The notes beneath the pieces were generated by a model, which was not told the origin of the DNA, did not search any database, and saw only the letters and a list, made by a program, of their open reading frames with translations. Below are positions 1-6,266 of a stretch of 17,892 bases of DNA, in pieces. The DNA comes from Caccovicinus sp964425595. Lineage in GTDB: Bacteria; Bacillota; Clostridia; Lachnospirales; Lachnospiraceae. The position numbers and the translations under genes are program-made. Numbering within the stretch: position 1 is the stretch's first letter; every line of letters starts with the position of its first letter. Location of the stretch: the NCBI GenBank assembly GCA_964425595.1, contig CAYRMW010000050.1, forward strand, positions 1 to 17,892. Direction: 5' to 3'.

Positions 1-38
1 CTGCACTTTAGCTCCCTCCCTTCTGTCCCTGTCGCTGA

Positions 39-60
39 CAACTAAAGTACACTTTCGTTG
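39..60. promoter_or_regulatory. 22-bp palindrome, copy A (candidate MarR-type operator)
   Basis: The sequence has the form CAAC-n-AAAGT-nn-ACTTT-n-GTTG, a dyad with one mismatched position per arm. It is almost identical to copy B at 185-206, and both are preceded by GCTGA or GCTGA-like bases and followed by AC. MarR-family repressors usually bind palindromes of about 16-22 bp, and such a regulator is encoded at 508-990, so an operator role is plausible but inferred. Mobile-element or short interspersed repeat origin is the main alternative. Confidence 0.5.
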
Positions 61-184
61 ACTGCATATCACGTTCATAAAAGTGGGGGAAAATGAAGGA
101 ATTTCATTAAATTGTAGAGATAAAATCAGGAAAATGCCCCGGAAGTGGGGAGAACCAGAATGGAAAAGACAAAAAAACAGCTGA

Positions 185-206
185 CAACCAAAGTGTACTT
201 TAGTTG
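185..206. promoter_or_regulatory. 22-bp palindrome, copy B (candidate MarR-type operator)
   Basis: This is the second copy of the CAAC-n-AAAGT-nn-ACTTT-n-GTTG dyad, with its start 146 bp from that of copy A. It lies about 30-50 bp downstream of the predicted start of the leftward promoter at 243-251, where a bound repressor could block transcription. Its right end also makes a perfect TTGACA (204-209) on the plus strand, but I see no good -10 hexamer at 16-18 bp from it. The binding protein is not shown by sequence; the MarR-type product at 508-990 is the nearest candidate. Confidence 0.5.
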
Positions 207-242
207 ACACTTTGTCCGTCAGCTGCCCTATCTATAGAACAC

Positions 243-251
243 AGTATAGCA
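243..251 (-). promoter_or_regulatory. Leftward extended -10 promoter
   Basis: On the minus strand this reads TGC followed by TATACT, a good extended -10 element (hexamer at 243-248). The -35 region (about 266-272) is weak. The same TATGCTATACT string occurs in the promoter of the carboxypeptidase gene (13682-13690), which supports it as a real promoter type here. It would fire leftward through both palindromes towards a gene outside the window. Confidence 0.5.
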
Positions 252-314
252 TAATGACCGTTAAAAAAAGCATTTCACCGCAGATCATTTTCATTGTTTT
301 TTAACGTTTGGGCT

Positions 315-378
315 GGCAGACGCTTACCGGGCGGCGTTTCCCGCGGGCAAAGAGTAAGCCCGGCGGACGCTTCCTGCC
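315..378. repeat. Long imperfect hairpin between two divergent promoters
   Basis: Two nested stems are visible. The outer is GGCAG (315-319) with CTGCC (374-378); the inner is CCGGGC (327-332) with GCCCGG (358-363). The apical part holds the 8-bp palindrome CCCGCGGG (340-347). The internal loops of both arms carry a related ACGCTT string, so the element is also partly a direct repeat. It has no T-run on the plus strand. On the minus strand a short T-rich stretch (about 295-302) lies some distance beyond, so it is not a typical terminator. Confidence 0.4.
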
Positions 379-411
379 CTGAACGAAGGACGTCAGCCCA
401 CGAAAAAACAT

Positions 412-441
412 TGGACACCGGTTTTTAAGTCATGCTATAAT
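412..441 (+). promoter_or_regulatory. Promoter of the MarR-type gene
   Basis: A -35 element TGGACA (412-417, one mismatch to consensus) is followed by an 18-bp spacer and a perfect TATAAT (436-441), itself preceded by TGC, which gives an extended -10. The start site would be near 448, leaving a leader of about 60 nt before the ATG at 508. It is among the best sigma-A-type promoters in the window. Neither 22-bp palindrome overlaps it, so autorepression through those sites is not obvious. Confidence 0.8.
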
Positions 442-507
442 CGTTCTTGACAGACGGCATGCACCGCAGAGCTGCCGCCGAGCAATGAATGGAAGGAAAA
501 GAACATT

Positions 508-990
508 ATGGAAAGTGAACGGTACGACCTGTTTCTTCGATTAATTGATGAATTTGACCGCGGCTGCACCCTCACCGAAGAGTATGACTCGCTTCTTCAT
601 GATTATGGAGGAACCCATCTGTACCAGGCGGAATCCCAGACGATCAAGGTCATCGGCGACCATCCGGGGATCACCGCATCGGAGATTTCCCGGATGTTTC
701 GCCGGACCGGCAGCGCGTCTTCGCAGCTGATCCGCAAACTGAAGGCCAAGGGATGGGTCTGCCAGTCCCGGAATGAGGAAAATAACCGCCAGTTTAACCT
801 GTACCTGACGGAGGAAGGCAACCAGATCTACCAGAAGCACCGCACCTTCGAGCAGCGCTGCTATCTGCGCACCTTCCACAGCCTGGACGGATTCAGCGAA
901 CGGGAGCTGCAGACCTACATCGCCATCCAGCAGCGGATCAATTCCACCTTTCAGCTGGATGTGGAGGAGAGCCAGAGCCTGAACGGCTGA
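508..990 (+). CDS. MarR-family winged-helix transcriptional regulator
   Basis: The 160-residue product has the size and layout of a MarR-family repressor: N-terminal dimerisation helix, winged helix-turn-helix at about residues 50-110, and a C-terminal helical dimerisation part. The recognition region (MFRRTGSASSQLIRKLKAKG) is followed by a wing with the typical N-x-R-x-F-x-L-Y-L-T-EEG pattern. The ATG is preceded by GGAAGGA about 10 nt upstream and by a strong promoter at 412-441. It is the only plus-strand gene in the window and converges with hflX. MarR proteins usually respond to small aromatic ligands, oxidants or metals; nothing here tells which. Its targets may be the two 22-bp palindromes upstream and a leftward gene outside the window, which is inference. 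Confidence 0.88.
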   Translation: MESERYDLFLRLIDEFDRGCTLTEEYDSLLHDYGGTHLYQAESQTIKVIGDHPGITASEISRMFRRTGSASSQLIRKLKAKGWVCQSRNEENNRQFNLYLTEEGNQIYQKHRTFEQRCYLRTFHSLDGFSERELQTYIAIQQRINSTFQLDVEESQSLNG

Positions 991-1008
991 CCGAAAGACA
1001 GCCGGGAC

Positions 1009-1023
1009 GCGGGATTCTCCCGC
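1009..1023. other. Short hairpin after the MarR-type gene
   Basis: GCGGGA (1009-1014) and TCCCGC (1018-1023) form a perfect 6-bp stem around a 3-nt loop, 19 nt after the stop codon of the MarR-type gene. It is followed by ATAAAGT rather than a T-run, so termination would be weak at best. Confidence 0.3.
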
Positions 1024-1035
1024 ATAAAGTACAAA

Positions 1036-1072
1036 CGCCCCGGAACCCGCGCGATGCACGGACTCCGGGGCG
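1036..1072 (-). terminator. Terminator-like hairpin after hflX
   Basis: CGCCCCGGA (1036-1044) pairs perfectly with TCCGGGGCG (1064-1072) around a 19-nt loop. Read on the minus strand it starts 18 nt after the hflX stop codon and is followed by TTTGTACTTTAT, an imperfect U-tract. It sits between the convergent MarR-type and hflX genes and probably ends the minus-strand operon. Confidence 0.6.
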
Positions 1073-1090
1073 GCGTTCCCTCGCACCAGT

Positions 1091-2338
1091 CTACCAGAAA
1101 AGATGAAACATTTCCGCCGGCACATAGGCCCTGACCCGAATGCCGTCCTCGCCGTACGCTTCTTCCAGAAGCTGGCCGGATCTGCGGATCAGCTGGATCT
1201 TCCCTGCCTCATGGTAAGGGAAGGTTTTTTCTATATATACATTTCTCTGCCGGAGGATCGCCTCCAGAAGTTCCAGAAGTTCCGGTATCCCTTCTCCTGT
1301 TTTCGCGGAAATCCTGATCTGATGATCGGCGGAAAAGTCCCGCAGCGTGACGTTTCCCGGCAGCCGGTCGATCTTATTAAACGCCGTCACCATGACCTTG
1401 TCCCGTATTTTAAGCTGCCGCAGCGTCTCGTAGACGGTGTACATCTGCGCCTCCATGCGGGGGCTGGAGCAGTCGGCTACATGGAGGATGATGTCGCAGT
1501 AGCGCGCCTCCTCAAGCGTACTCTTAAACGCCTCGATCAGGTGATGCGGGAGCTTACGGATAAAGCCGACCGTATCGGTCAGCAAAAGCGTCTGCCCGCC
1601 CGGAAGCGTCAGCGCCCGGGTGGTCGGATCCAGCGTGGCAAAAAGCTTGTCTTCCGAAAGGATACCCGCGTTTGTCAGACGGTTTAAGAGCGTGGACTTT
1701 CCTGCATTGGTGTAACCGACGATGGCCGCGACCGGGACGCGGTTTCTCATCCGCTGCTCCCTCTGCACCTGGCGGTGGCGCTCGACGTCCGCAAGCTCGG
1801 CCTTAAGCTGACCGATCCGCTGATGGATCAGGCGCCGATCCACCTCCAGCTTCGTCTCGCCGGGCCCTCTGGTGCCGATCCCGCCGCCCAGACGGGACAG
1901 GGAGTTGCGCATTCCCACCAGCCTGGCCGCCCGGAAGCGCAGCTGGGCAAGCTCCACCTGGATCTTGCCTTCTCTCGTCCGGGCGCGGGAAGCGAAGATA
2001 TCCAGGATAACCATTGTCCGGTCCATGACCTTCGTCTCCAGCACCTCTTCCAGGTTGCGAAGCTGCGCCGGGGACAGCTCATCATCGCAGACGATGCCGG
2101 TGGCGTCGGTCTCCCATATCATCCATTTGACTTCGTCGATCTTGCCCCTTCCCAGATAAGTGCCCGGATGGGCGGACTCCCGGTTCTGGATCACCGTCGC
2201 GACGGTCTCCGCCCCGGCGGTCCAGACCAGCTCCTTTAATTCCTCCAGGGAACTGACTGCATCCGCCTCCTGACCGGTGCTGATCCCGACCAGGACCACC
2301 CGTTCCTCCACCTCTTTGTTTTCATAAAACTGCGTCAT
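1091..2338 (-). CDS. hflX: GTPase HflX (ribosome-associated)
   Basis: The product is a 415-residue HflX/Obg-HflX-type GTPase. The N-terminal HflX domain includes HPGTYLGRGK (57-66) and the glycine-rich RLGGGIGTRGPGETKLEVDRR stretch (149-169). The G domain follows with G1 GYTNAGKS (208-215), a DPTT switch (237-240), DTVGF (255-259) and NKID (321-324). HflX binds the 50S subunit and rescues or splits stalled ribosomes under stress; this is family knowledge. I chose the ATG at 2338 over an in-frame ATG at 2416, because the extra 26 residues are arginine-rich, unlike the family, and overlap the TPR gene. The ribosome site includes a run of nine G residues. It is the last gene of the operon and is followed by the hairpin at 1036-1072. 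Confidence 0.95.
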   Translation of the reverse strand: MTQFYENKEVEERVVLVGISTGQEADAVSSLEELKELVWTAGAETVATVIQNRESAHPGTYLGRGKIDEVKWMIWETDATGIVCDDELSPAQLRNLEEVLETKVMDRTMVILDIFASRARTREGKIQVELAQLRFRAARLVGMRNSLSRLGGGIGTRGPGETKLEVDRRLIHQRIGQLKAELADVERHRQVQREQRMRNRVPVAAIVGYTNAGKSTLLNRLTNAGILSEDKLFATLDPTTRALTLPGGQTLLLTDTVGFIRKLPHHLIEAFKSTLEEARYCDIILHVADCSSPRMEAQMYTVYETLRQLKIRDKVMVTAFNKIDRLPGNVTLRDFSADHQIRISAKTGEGIPELLELLEAILRQRNVYIEKTFPYHEAGKIQLIRRSGQLLEEAYGEDGIRVRAYVPAEMFHLFW

Positions 2339-2355
2339 GCCTTTCTCCCCCCCCC
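2339..2355 (-). promoter_or_regulatory. Homopolymer-containing ribosome site of hflX
   Basis: On the minus strand nine consecutive G residues (2347-2355) run into GAGAAAGGC before the ATG. The GGGGAG part would act as Shine-Dalgarno with a spacing of about 6 nt. A run this long can slip during replication. Confidence 0.55.
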
Positions 2356-2372
2356 ACGCCCGCCATTTTGCC

Positions 2373-3317
2373 TTACCTGCTCTCCAGGAAGGTGATCTCT
2401 TTCTGAGCCGCTTCATCGGCGCCGTAGTCGTTGACGTATTCCCGGAACGCCGTCAGCGCCTCTGCATACCTTCCCAGATACTCCAGCGCGGCCGCCCGGT
2501 TGAACGCGGCCTGTTTCAGGGCCTGCTCATCCTCCCCGCTTTCGTCCGCAAGGGCGGTTTCAAAGCAGGTCAGGGCCTCTTCATACTGCTCCGCCTCCAG
2601 AAAATCGATGCCCATGCGGTTATAGACCGCCGCGCCAGCGCTTCCATCCCGGATCGCTTCCTGATAGATCGCGTCGGCTTCCTCCGAAAGGCCGGCATCC
2701 GTCAGCGCCTTGCCCACCGTCACCAGCACGTCCGAACGGCGGATGGACAGATCATCCCCCTCCTCCTCTTCCAGAAGGACGGCCTGCTGATAAGCCGCAA
2801 GACTCCCCTCCGCGTCGCCGGCGAGGGCCAGTGACAGGGCTTCCCGGTAGCGGTATTCGGCGCTTTCCCCGTCCAACTGAACCAGCAGCTGGTAGGTGTG
2901 GGCGGCCGCCGCGTAGTCCTCCAGAAGATACTCCGCCTCCGCCCGGTACGCCAGGACATCGAGTTCAAATGCGCCGGCGCGGCCGCCGGAAGTCAGGATC
3001 GCCGCCTCAAAATCCAAAAGCGCGCCGGAGTAATCCCCCTGCTCCATCTTTTCGATCCCCTCCAGGCGGAGCGTGTAGCGGTCGCTTTCCGCCGCCAGAC
3101 TCTCCGCCTCCGCGCTGATGCTCCCGCTCTCTGCCAGGATGGCTTCGGTATCCTGGCTGTCCCGGAGCATCAGATATCCCGAACCGGCCAGGACGGCAGC
3201 GCTAAGGAGGACAAACACCGCGGCCCGGCCCGCGCCTGCGCGGCGGCGCGCCTTCCCTTTCCTGCGTCTGACTCGGGGCCTTACGCTATACGGGCTTCTC
3301 TTTTTCGTTCTTCTCAT
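2373..3317 (-). CDS. Membrane-anchored TPR-repeat protein
   Basis: The 314-residue product starts with a very basic cytoplasmic tail (residues 1-31, mostly R and K), then one membrane segment (about 31-51, AAVFVLLSAAVLAGSGYLML), then an acidic helical domain of about six tetratricopeptide repeats (about 75-310). The clearest units carry the W/A-x2-G-x2-Y...A-x3-F-x2-A pattern, for example GIDFLEAEQYEEALTCFETA and AALEYLGRYAEALTAF. By the positive-inside rule the TPR domain should face outside, where it may bind other envelope proteins. The start at 3317 overlaps dut by 32 nt, so the two are probably translationally coupled. No enzyme motif is visible and the partner is unknown. Confidence 0.8.
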   Translation of the reverse strand: MRRTKKRSPYSVRPRVRRRKGKARRRAGAGRAAVFVLLSAAVLAGSGYLMLRDSQDTEAILAESGSISAEAESLAAESDRYTLRLEGIEKMEQGDYSGALLDFEAAILTSGGRAGAFELDVLAYRAEAEYLLEDYAAAAHTYQLLVQLDGESAEYRYREALSLALAGDAEGSLAAYQQAVLLEEEEGDDLSIRRSDVLVTVGKALTDAGLSEEADAIYQEAIRDGSAGAAVYNRMGIDFLEAEQYEEALTCFETALADESGEDEQALKQAAFNRAAALEYLGRYAEALTAFREYVNDYGADEAAQKEITFLESR

Positions 3318-3825
3318 CGGTACTTCCCATCCCGCCGTTCCGGCTCTCCATCACGTCGTCATCCTCCGTAATGCCGTACTCCATAAAGAGCCCCTGCGCG
3401 AATGCCGCGCCTTCGGCCAGTTCCAGCGTCTTTTCCTCCCGGCTGTCATTCAGAAGTTTAATAAAAATATGCCCTTCGTTATCGGAGGCATAATAATCGC
3501 TGTCAATGATCCCTACCGTATTGTTCAGCTGCAAGCGGTAGCGGAACCCCAGGCCGCTCCTGGGATAGATCATCAGCACCCAGCCGTCCTCCATCCGCGC
3601 ACGGATGCCCGTCGGCACCTTGACGGACTCGCCCGGTCTCAGGGTGATGGGAAGCGTCAGAAAAAAGTCGTATCCCGCGCTCCCTGCCGTAGCCCGGCGC
3701 GGAAGGCGGATCCTCTCATACACCGCCCGGGCCGCCTCTTCATCCGCTTCCGGCCCGAAGGTATCCCTCCAGTCCTCCAGAAACTGCCCCCAGCTTACCT
3801 TTTCAAATTTTGCCACTCGCTTCAT
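3286..3825 (-). CDS. dut: Deoxyuridine 5'-triphosphate nucleotidohydrolase (dUTPase)
   Basis: The enzyme cleaves dUTP to dUMP and pyrophosphate, keeping uracil out of DNA and feeding thymidylate synthesis. All five trimeric-dUTPase motifs can be read: motif 1 AGSAGYDF (47-54), motif 2 PRSGLGFR (88-95), motif 3 GIIDSDYYA (105-113, with the catalytic Asp), motif 4 GAAFAQGLF (139-147) and motif 5 RNGGMGSTD (162-170, Met where Phe is common). An N-terminal extension of about 40 residues and a charged C-terminal tail make it longer (179 residues) than a minimal dUTPase. Its ATG overlaps the scpB stop codon as ATGA, which indicates coupling, and its 3' end overlaps the TPR gene by 32 nt. Confidence 0.93.
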   Translation of the reverse strand: MKRVAKFEKVSWGQFLEDWRDTFGPEADEEAARAVYERIRLPRRATAGSAGYDFFLTLPITLRPGESVKVPTGIRARMEDGWVLMIYPRSGLGFRYRLQLNNTVGIIDSDYYASDNEGHIFIKLLNDSREEKTLELAEGAAFAQGLFMEYGITEDDDVMESRNGGMGSTDEKNEKEKPV

Positions 3826-4478
3826 CCCTGTCCTGTCTCCTCTCTGTCCGGCTCTGCTTTGCCGTCCGCTTCGGGCCCGCCGGTTTCCTCCAGCTTAAGC
3901 TGCAGTTCTTCTTCCACCTGCGTCCGGATCTCTTCCTCCTGCTCCGGGTCAAGGCCCGGCAGTTCATCGGTGGAACCGATGCCGAAACGGCGCAGGAATT
4001 CCTCCGTGGTGGCAAACAGCACCGGCCGGCCGGGCGCGTCCAGACGTCCCACCTCGCACACCAGGTTGTATTCGATCAGCTTGTTGACCGCGTGATCGGA
4101 CTTGACCCCGCGGATCTTTTCGATCTCCAGTTTGGTTACCGGCTGGCGGTAGGCGATAATGGACAGGGTCTCCAGGACCACCTCCGTCAGCACCTGGCGC
4201 TTCGGCGCGGACGCCACGCGGATCAGGTTTTCATAGTACTCTGCCCGGGTGCACATCTGGAACGCGTCTTCCAGCTCGATGATCTGGATCCCCTTCTTCT
4301 CCCGGTCGTAGCGCGCCTTTAAGCGGCGGGCCGCCTGCCGGGCGCAGTCCTCGCTCTGCCCGATGGCTGCCGCCAGCTGCCTTACCTCCACCGACTTTCC
4401 CATGGTAAAAAGGACCGCCTCGACGATGGCCTCCTGCTCCTGTTCTTTAGGCAGCGCGGCCGTATTCTCTGTATCCAT
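3822..4478 (-). CDS. scpB: Segregation and condensation protein B (ScpB)
   Basis: The 218-residue product matches ScpB in length and in its two winged-helix domains: EAIVEAVLFTMGKSVEVRQL near the N terminus, then the conserved region LSIIAYRQPVTKLEIEKIRG and RLDAPGRPVLFATT in the second domain. ScpB dimerises and binds the middle of ScpA, completing the Smc-ScpAB condensin that organises and segregates the chromosome. The C-terminal tail (about 180-218) is acidic and rich in Glu, Gly and Pro. It follows scpA by 18 nt and overlaps dut by 4 nt. Translation starts at the ATG just after a GGAAGGGA stretch. Confidence 0.95.
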   Translation of the reverse strand: MDTENTAALPKEQEQEAIVEAVLFTMGKSVEVRQLAAAIGQSEDCARQAARRLKARYDREKKGIQIIELEDAFQMCTRAEYYENLIRVASAPKRQVLTEVVLETLSIIAYRQPVTKLEIEKIRGVKSDHAVNKLIEYNLVCEVGRLDAPGRPVLFATTEEFLRRFGIGSTDELPGLDPEQEEEIRTQVEEELQLKLEETGGPEADGKAEPDREETGQG

Positions 4479-4496
4479 TCCCTTCCAACCCTTTCC

Positions 4497-5285
4497 TTAT
4501 TCCGTCAGTCCTTCCAGATCAAGCTCTCCCTCTTCGCCTTCAGCTTCCAGCGTCTCGATCATCATATCGTCAAAGAGCTTTTCCTGCGTCAGGTAAAGCT
4601 TCCCCATCTTCATCAGCTCCAGGATCGCCAGGAAGGTGACCACCACATCCAGTTTATCCGCCCCCTGCTCCAGAAGCTGGCGGAAACGGAAGGCGCGGTG
4701 TTTTCTCGCGTAGGCCATCACCGAGTTGACCCGTTCTTCCAGGCTGACGGGTTCTTTGCGGATGGTGCCAAACGAGCTGCGGACGCGGTCGACCTTATCT
4801 TCCTTGCGCTTCATCACCTGCTGAAAGATGGTCTGGAGCCTGACAAGCGTCAGGCCGTCCAGAAGTTTGTCCAGATCTACCGGCGGCTCGTAGCGGGCTA
4901 CCTCCGGCGGCACGGTGGACGGCTTAAACAGGTGCATGCCGGCCGAATCCTCCAGCTCAGCCAGCTCCTGGGAGATGTATTTGTATTTTTTGTATTCCAG
5001 GAGGCGGTTCACCAGCTCGGTCCTGGGGTCCTCCTCCTCTCCCTCCTCTTCCTCTTCCTGGGGAAGGAGCATACGGGACTTGATATCGATCAGTGTGGCC
5101 GCCATGACCAGGAAATCGCTGACCAGGTTTAAATCCTCCCGGTCCATCTGCCGGACATAGTCCAGGTACTGGTCCGTGATCTCCACGATGGGAATATCAT
5201 AGATGCTGACTTTGTTTTTCTCGATCAGGTGCAGGAGCAGATCGAGCGGACCCTCAAAATGCTCCAGCTTGTACGAAATTTCCAT
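4497..5285 (-). CDS. scpA: Segregation and condensation protein A (ScpA)
   Basis: This is the kleisin of the Smc-ScpAB condensin, 262 residues. The hallmark N terminus FEGPLDLLLHLIEKNKVSIY is followed by IPIVEITDQYLDY and a helical domain (FLVMAATLIDIKSRMLLP) that contacts the Smc neck. A Glu-rich linker follows at about residues 77-86. The C-terminal winged helix (about 200-250, VVTFLAILELMKMGKLYLTQ) binds the Smc head. A good AAGGAG lies 5 nt before the ATG at 5285. It is co-oriented with scpB 18 nt downstream and follows the phosphoesterase gene by 45 nt. smc itself is not in the window. Confidence 0.96.
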   Translation of the reverse strand: MEISYKLEHFEGPLDLLLHLIEKNKVSIYDIPIVEITDQYLDYVRQMDREDLNLVSDFLVMAATLIDIKSRMLLPQEEEEEGEEEDPRTELVNRLLEYKKYKYISQELAELEDSAGMHLFKPSTVPPEVARYEPPVDLDKLLDGLTLVRLQTIFQQVMKRKEDKVDRVRSSFGTIRKEPVSLEERVNSVMAYARKHRAFRFRQLLEQGADKLDVVVTFLAILELMKMGKLYLTQEKLFDDMMIETLEAEGEEGELDLEGLTE

Positions 5286-5330
5286 GCGTTCTCCTTCATC
5301 CGGCTGCGAGCCTTTCCGGCAGCCGCGTCA

Positions 5331-6248
5331 TCACAGTCCGGCGCCGGTGACGGAAAGCGTCTTTCCCGGCGTCAGGCGGACGCACAAAAGCTGGGGAAGA
5401 TCGTTTAGCCTGATGTTCACGGAGTGCGTCCCCAGTCCTCTCCCCACGGCCATGACACGCCCGTCCTCGACAAAGGTGCCCGCGCACCAGGGCAAAAAGA
5501 ACTGGTACTGGGGCGTCATCACCCCGCCCAGTCCGGGAAGCCGGATGGTGCCGCCATGGAAATGGCCGGACAGCGTCAGATCGGCCCCCCACTGCCTGGC
5601 GCCGGCGAAGTAGAGGGGCGAGTGCATCAGAAGGATCCGGTAGCGTCCGGGATCCGCCTTCCCGAGCTTCCGCTCCAGGTACCCGCGGGGCATCGGCGCG
5701 GGCTTCTGCCGGAAAAGCTTCCGGTAGCAGGCGCGGGGAAGATCGACGCCATACACTTCGGTATCGTCATCCAGAGACGCCTTCCCATCGATCAGCATGT
5801 GGATCCCCAGCGTCCCGGCCTTCTCTAACAGCCGGGCAAACTGTCCGCCGTAACGCTCCTCTTCTTCGCGCAGCCGCATCTCATGGTTCCCCAGCGCGTA
5901 ATAGACCGGACCGATCGACGCCAGGCCATCCAGCAGGCGAAAGGATGCTTCCAGGCTCCCCGTGTCCTTGGCGATCATCAGATCGCCGCCGATCAGGATC
6001 GCGTCCGGGGAAATCCTCTGCGCGGCGTCCAGCAGACGCCAGTTGGCCGGTCCGAACTCCTTGTCATGGACGTCGGTCAGAAAAAGAAGCTTCTTTTCCC
6101 GCCGGATCTTCGGCGAGGTGATCCCAAGCTCCTCTACGGCAAAATGTTTTTTTTCATATTCTGACCGGAGAAAGCAGCCTGCTCCCGCAGCCAGACAGGC
6201 AGCAGCCAGGGCCGTCCGCCTGGTGCGCAGCCAATCAATCTTTTGCAT
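5331..6248 (-). CDS. Membrane-anchored calcineurin-like metallophosphoesterase (YkuE type)
   Basis: The 305-residue product has an N-terminal membrane or signal-anchor segment (about residues 11-27) and the complete metal-binding set of the family: D59-x-H61 (LTDVHD), GGD (87-89), GNHE (120-123), H209 in LLMHSPLY, and GHFH (228-231). Related proteins such as Bacillus YkuE are exported, cell-wall-associated phosphohydrolases; the substrate here is not known. The ATG at 6248 follows AAAGGA by 6 nt. The gene follows the DUF6062-type gene by 18 nt and precedes scpA by 45 nt, so it seems to be in the operon without an obvious link to chromosome segregation. Confidence 0.88.
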   Translation of the reverse strand: MQKIDWLRTRRTALAAACLAAGAGCFLRSEYEKKHFAVEELGITSPKIRREKKLLFLTDVHDKEFGPANWRLLDAAQRISPDAILIGGDLMIAKDTGSLEASFRLLDGLASIGPVYYALGNHEMRLREEEERYGGQFARLLEKAGTLGIHMLIDGKASLDDDTEVYGVDLPRACYRKLFRQKPAPMPRGYLERKLGKADPGRYRILLMHSPLYFAGARQWGADLTLSGHFHGGTIRLPGLGGVMTPQYQFFLPWCAGTFVEDGRVMAVGRGLGTHSVNIRLNDLPQLLCVRLTPGKTLSVTGAGL

Positions 6249-6266
6249 GTGTTGTCCTTTTCTGTA

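Larger units (their letters stand above)
1..507. other. Gene-poor regulatory region upstream of the MarR-type gene
   Basis: I see no convincing protein gene in these 507 bases. The region holds two copies of a 22-bp palindrome, a leftward extended -10 promoter, an imperfect long hairpin and the rightward promoter of the MarR-type gene, each listed separately. The AT-rich part between about 64 and 180 shows nothing else I can name. On the minus strand a purine-rich stretch at about 12-24 resembles a ribosome site, with a GTG 8 nt further on at 6-4, so a leftward gene may begin at the window edge; with two codons visible this cannot be tested here. Confidence 0.6.

Noticed and set aside
204..209. 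Perfect TTGACA as a rightward promoter
   Set aside because: No acceptable -10 hexamer lies at 16-18 bp; the match comes from the palindrome.
541..1125. Minus-strand open frame opposite the MarR-type gene
   Set aside because: It runs through the hflX terminator hairpin and has no recognisable domain, whereas the plus-strand frame has a full winged helix and a strong promoter.
3118..4095. Long plus-strand open frame opposite the dut and scpB genes
   Set aside because: It is antisense to two well-recognised genes, is Pro/Arg/Ser-rich with no family resemblance, and has no ribosome site.
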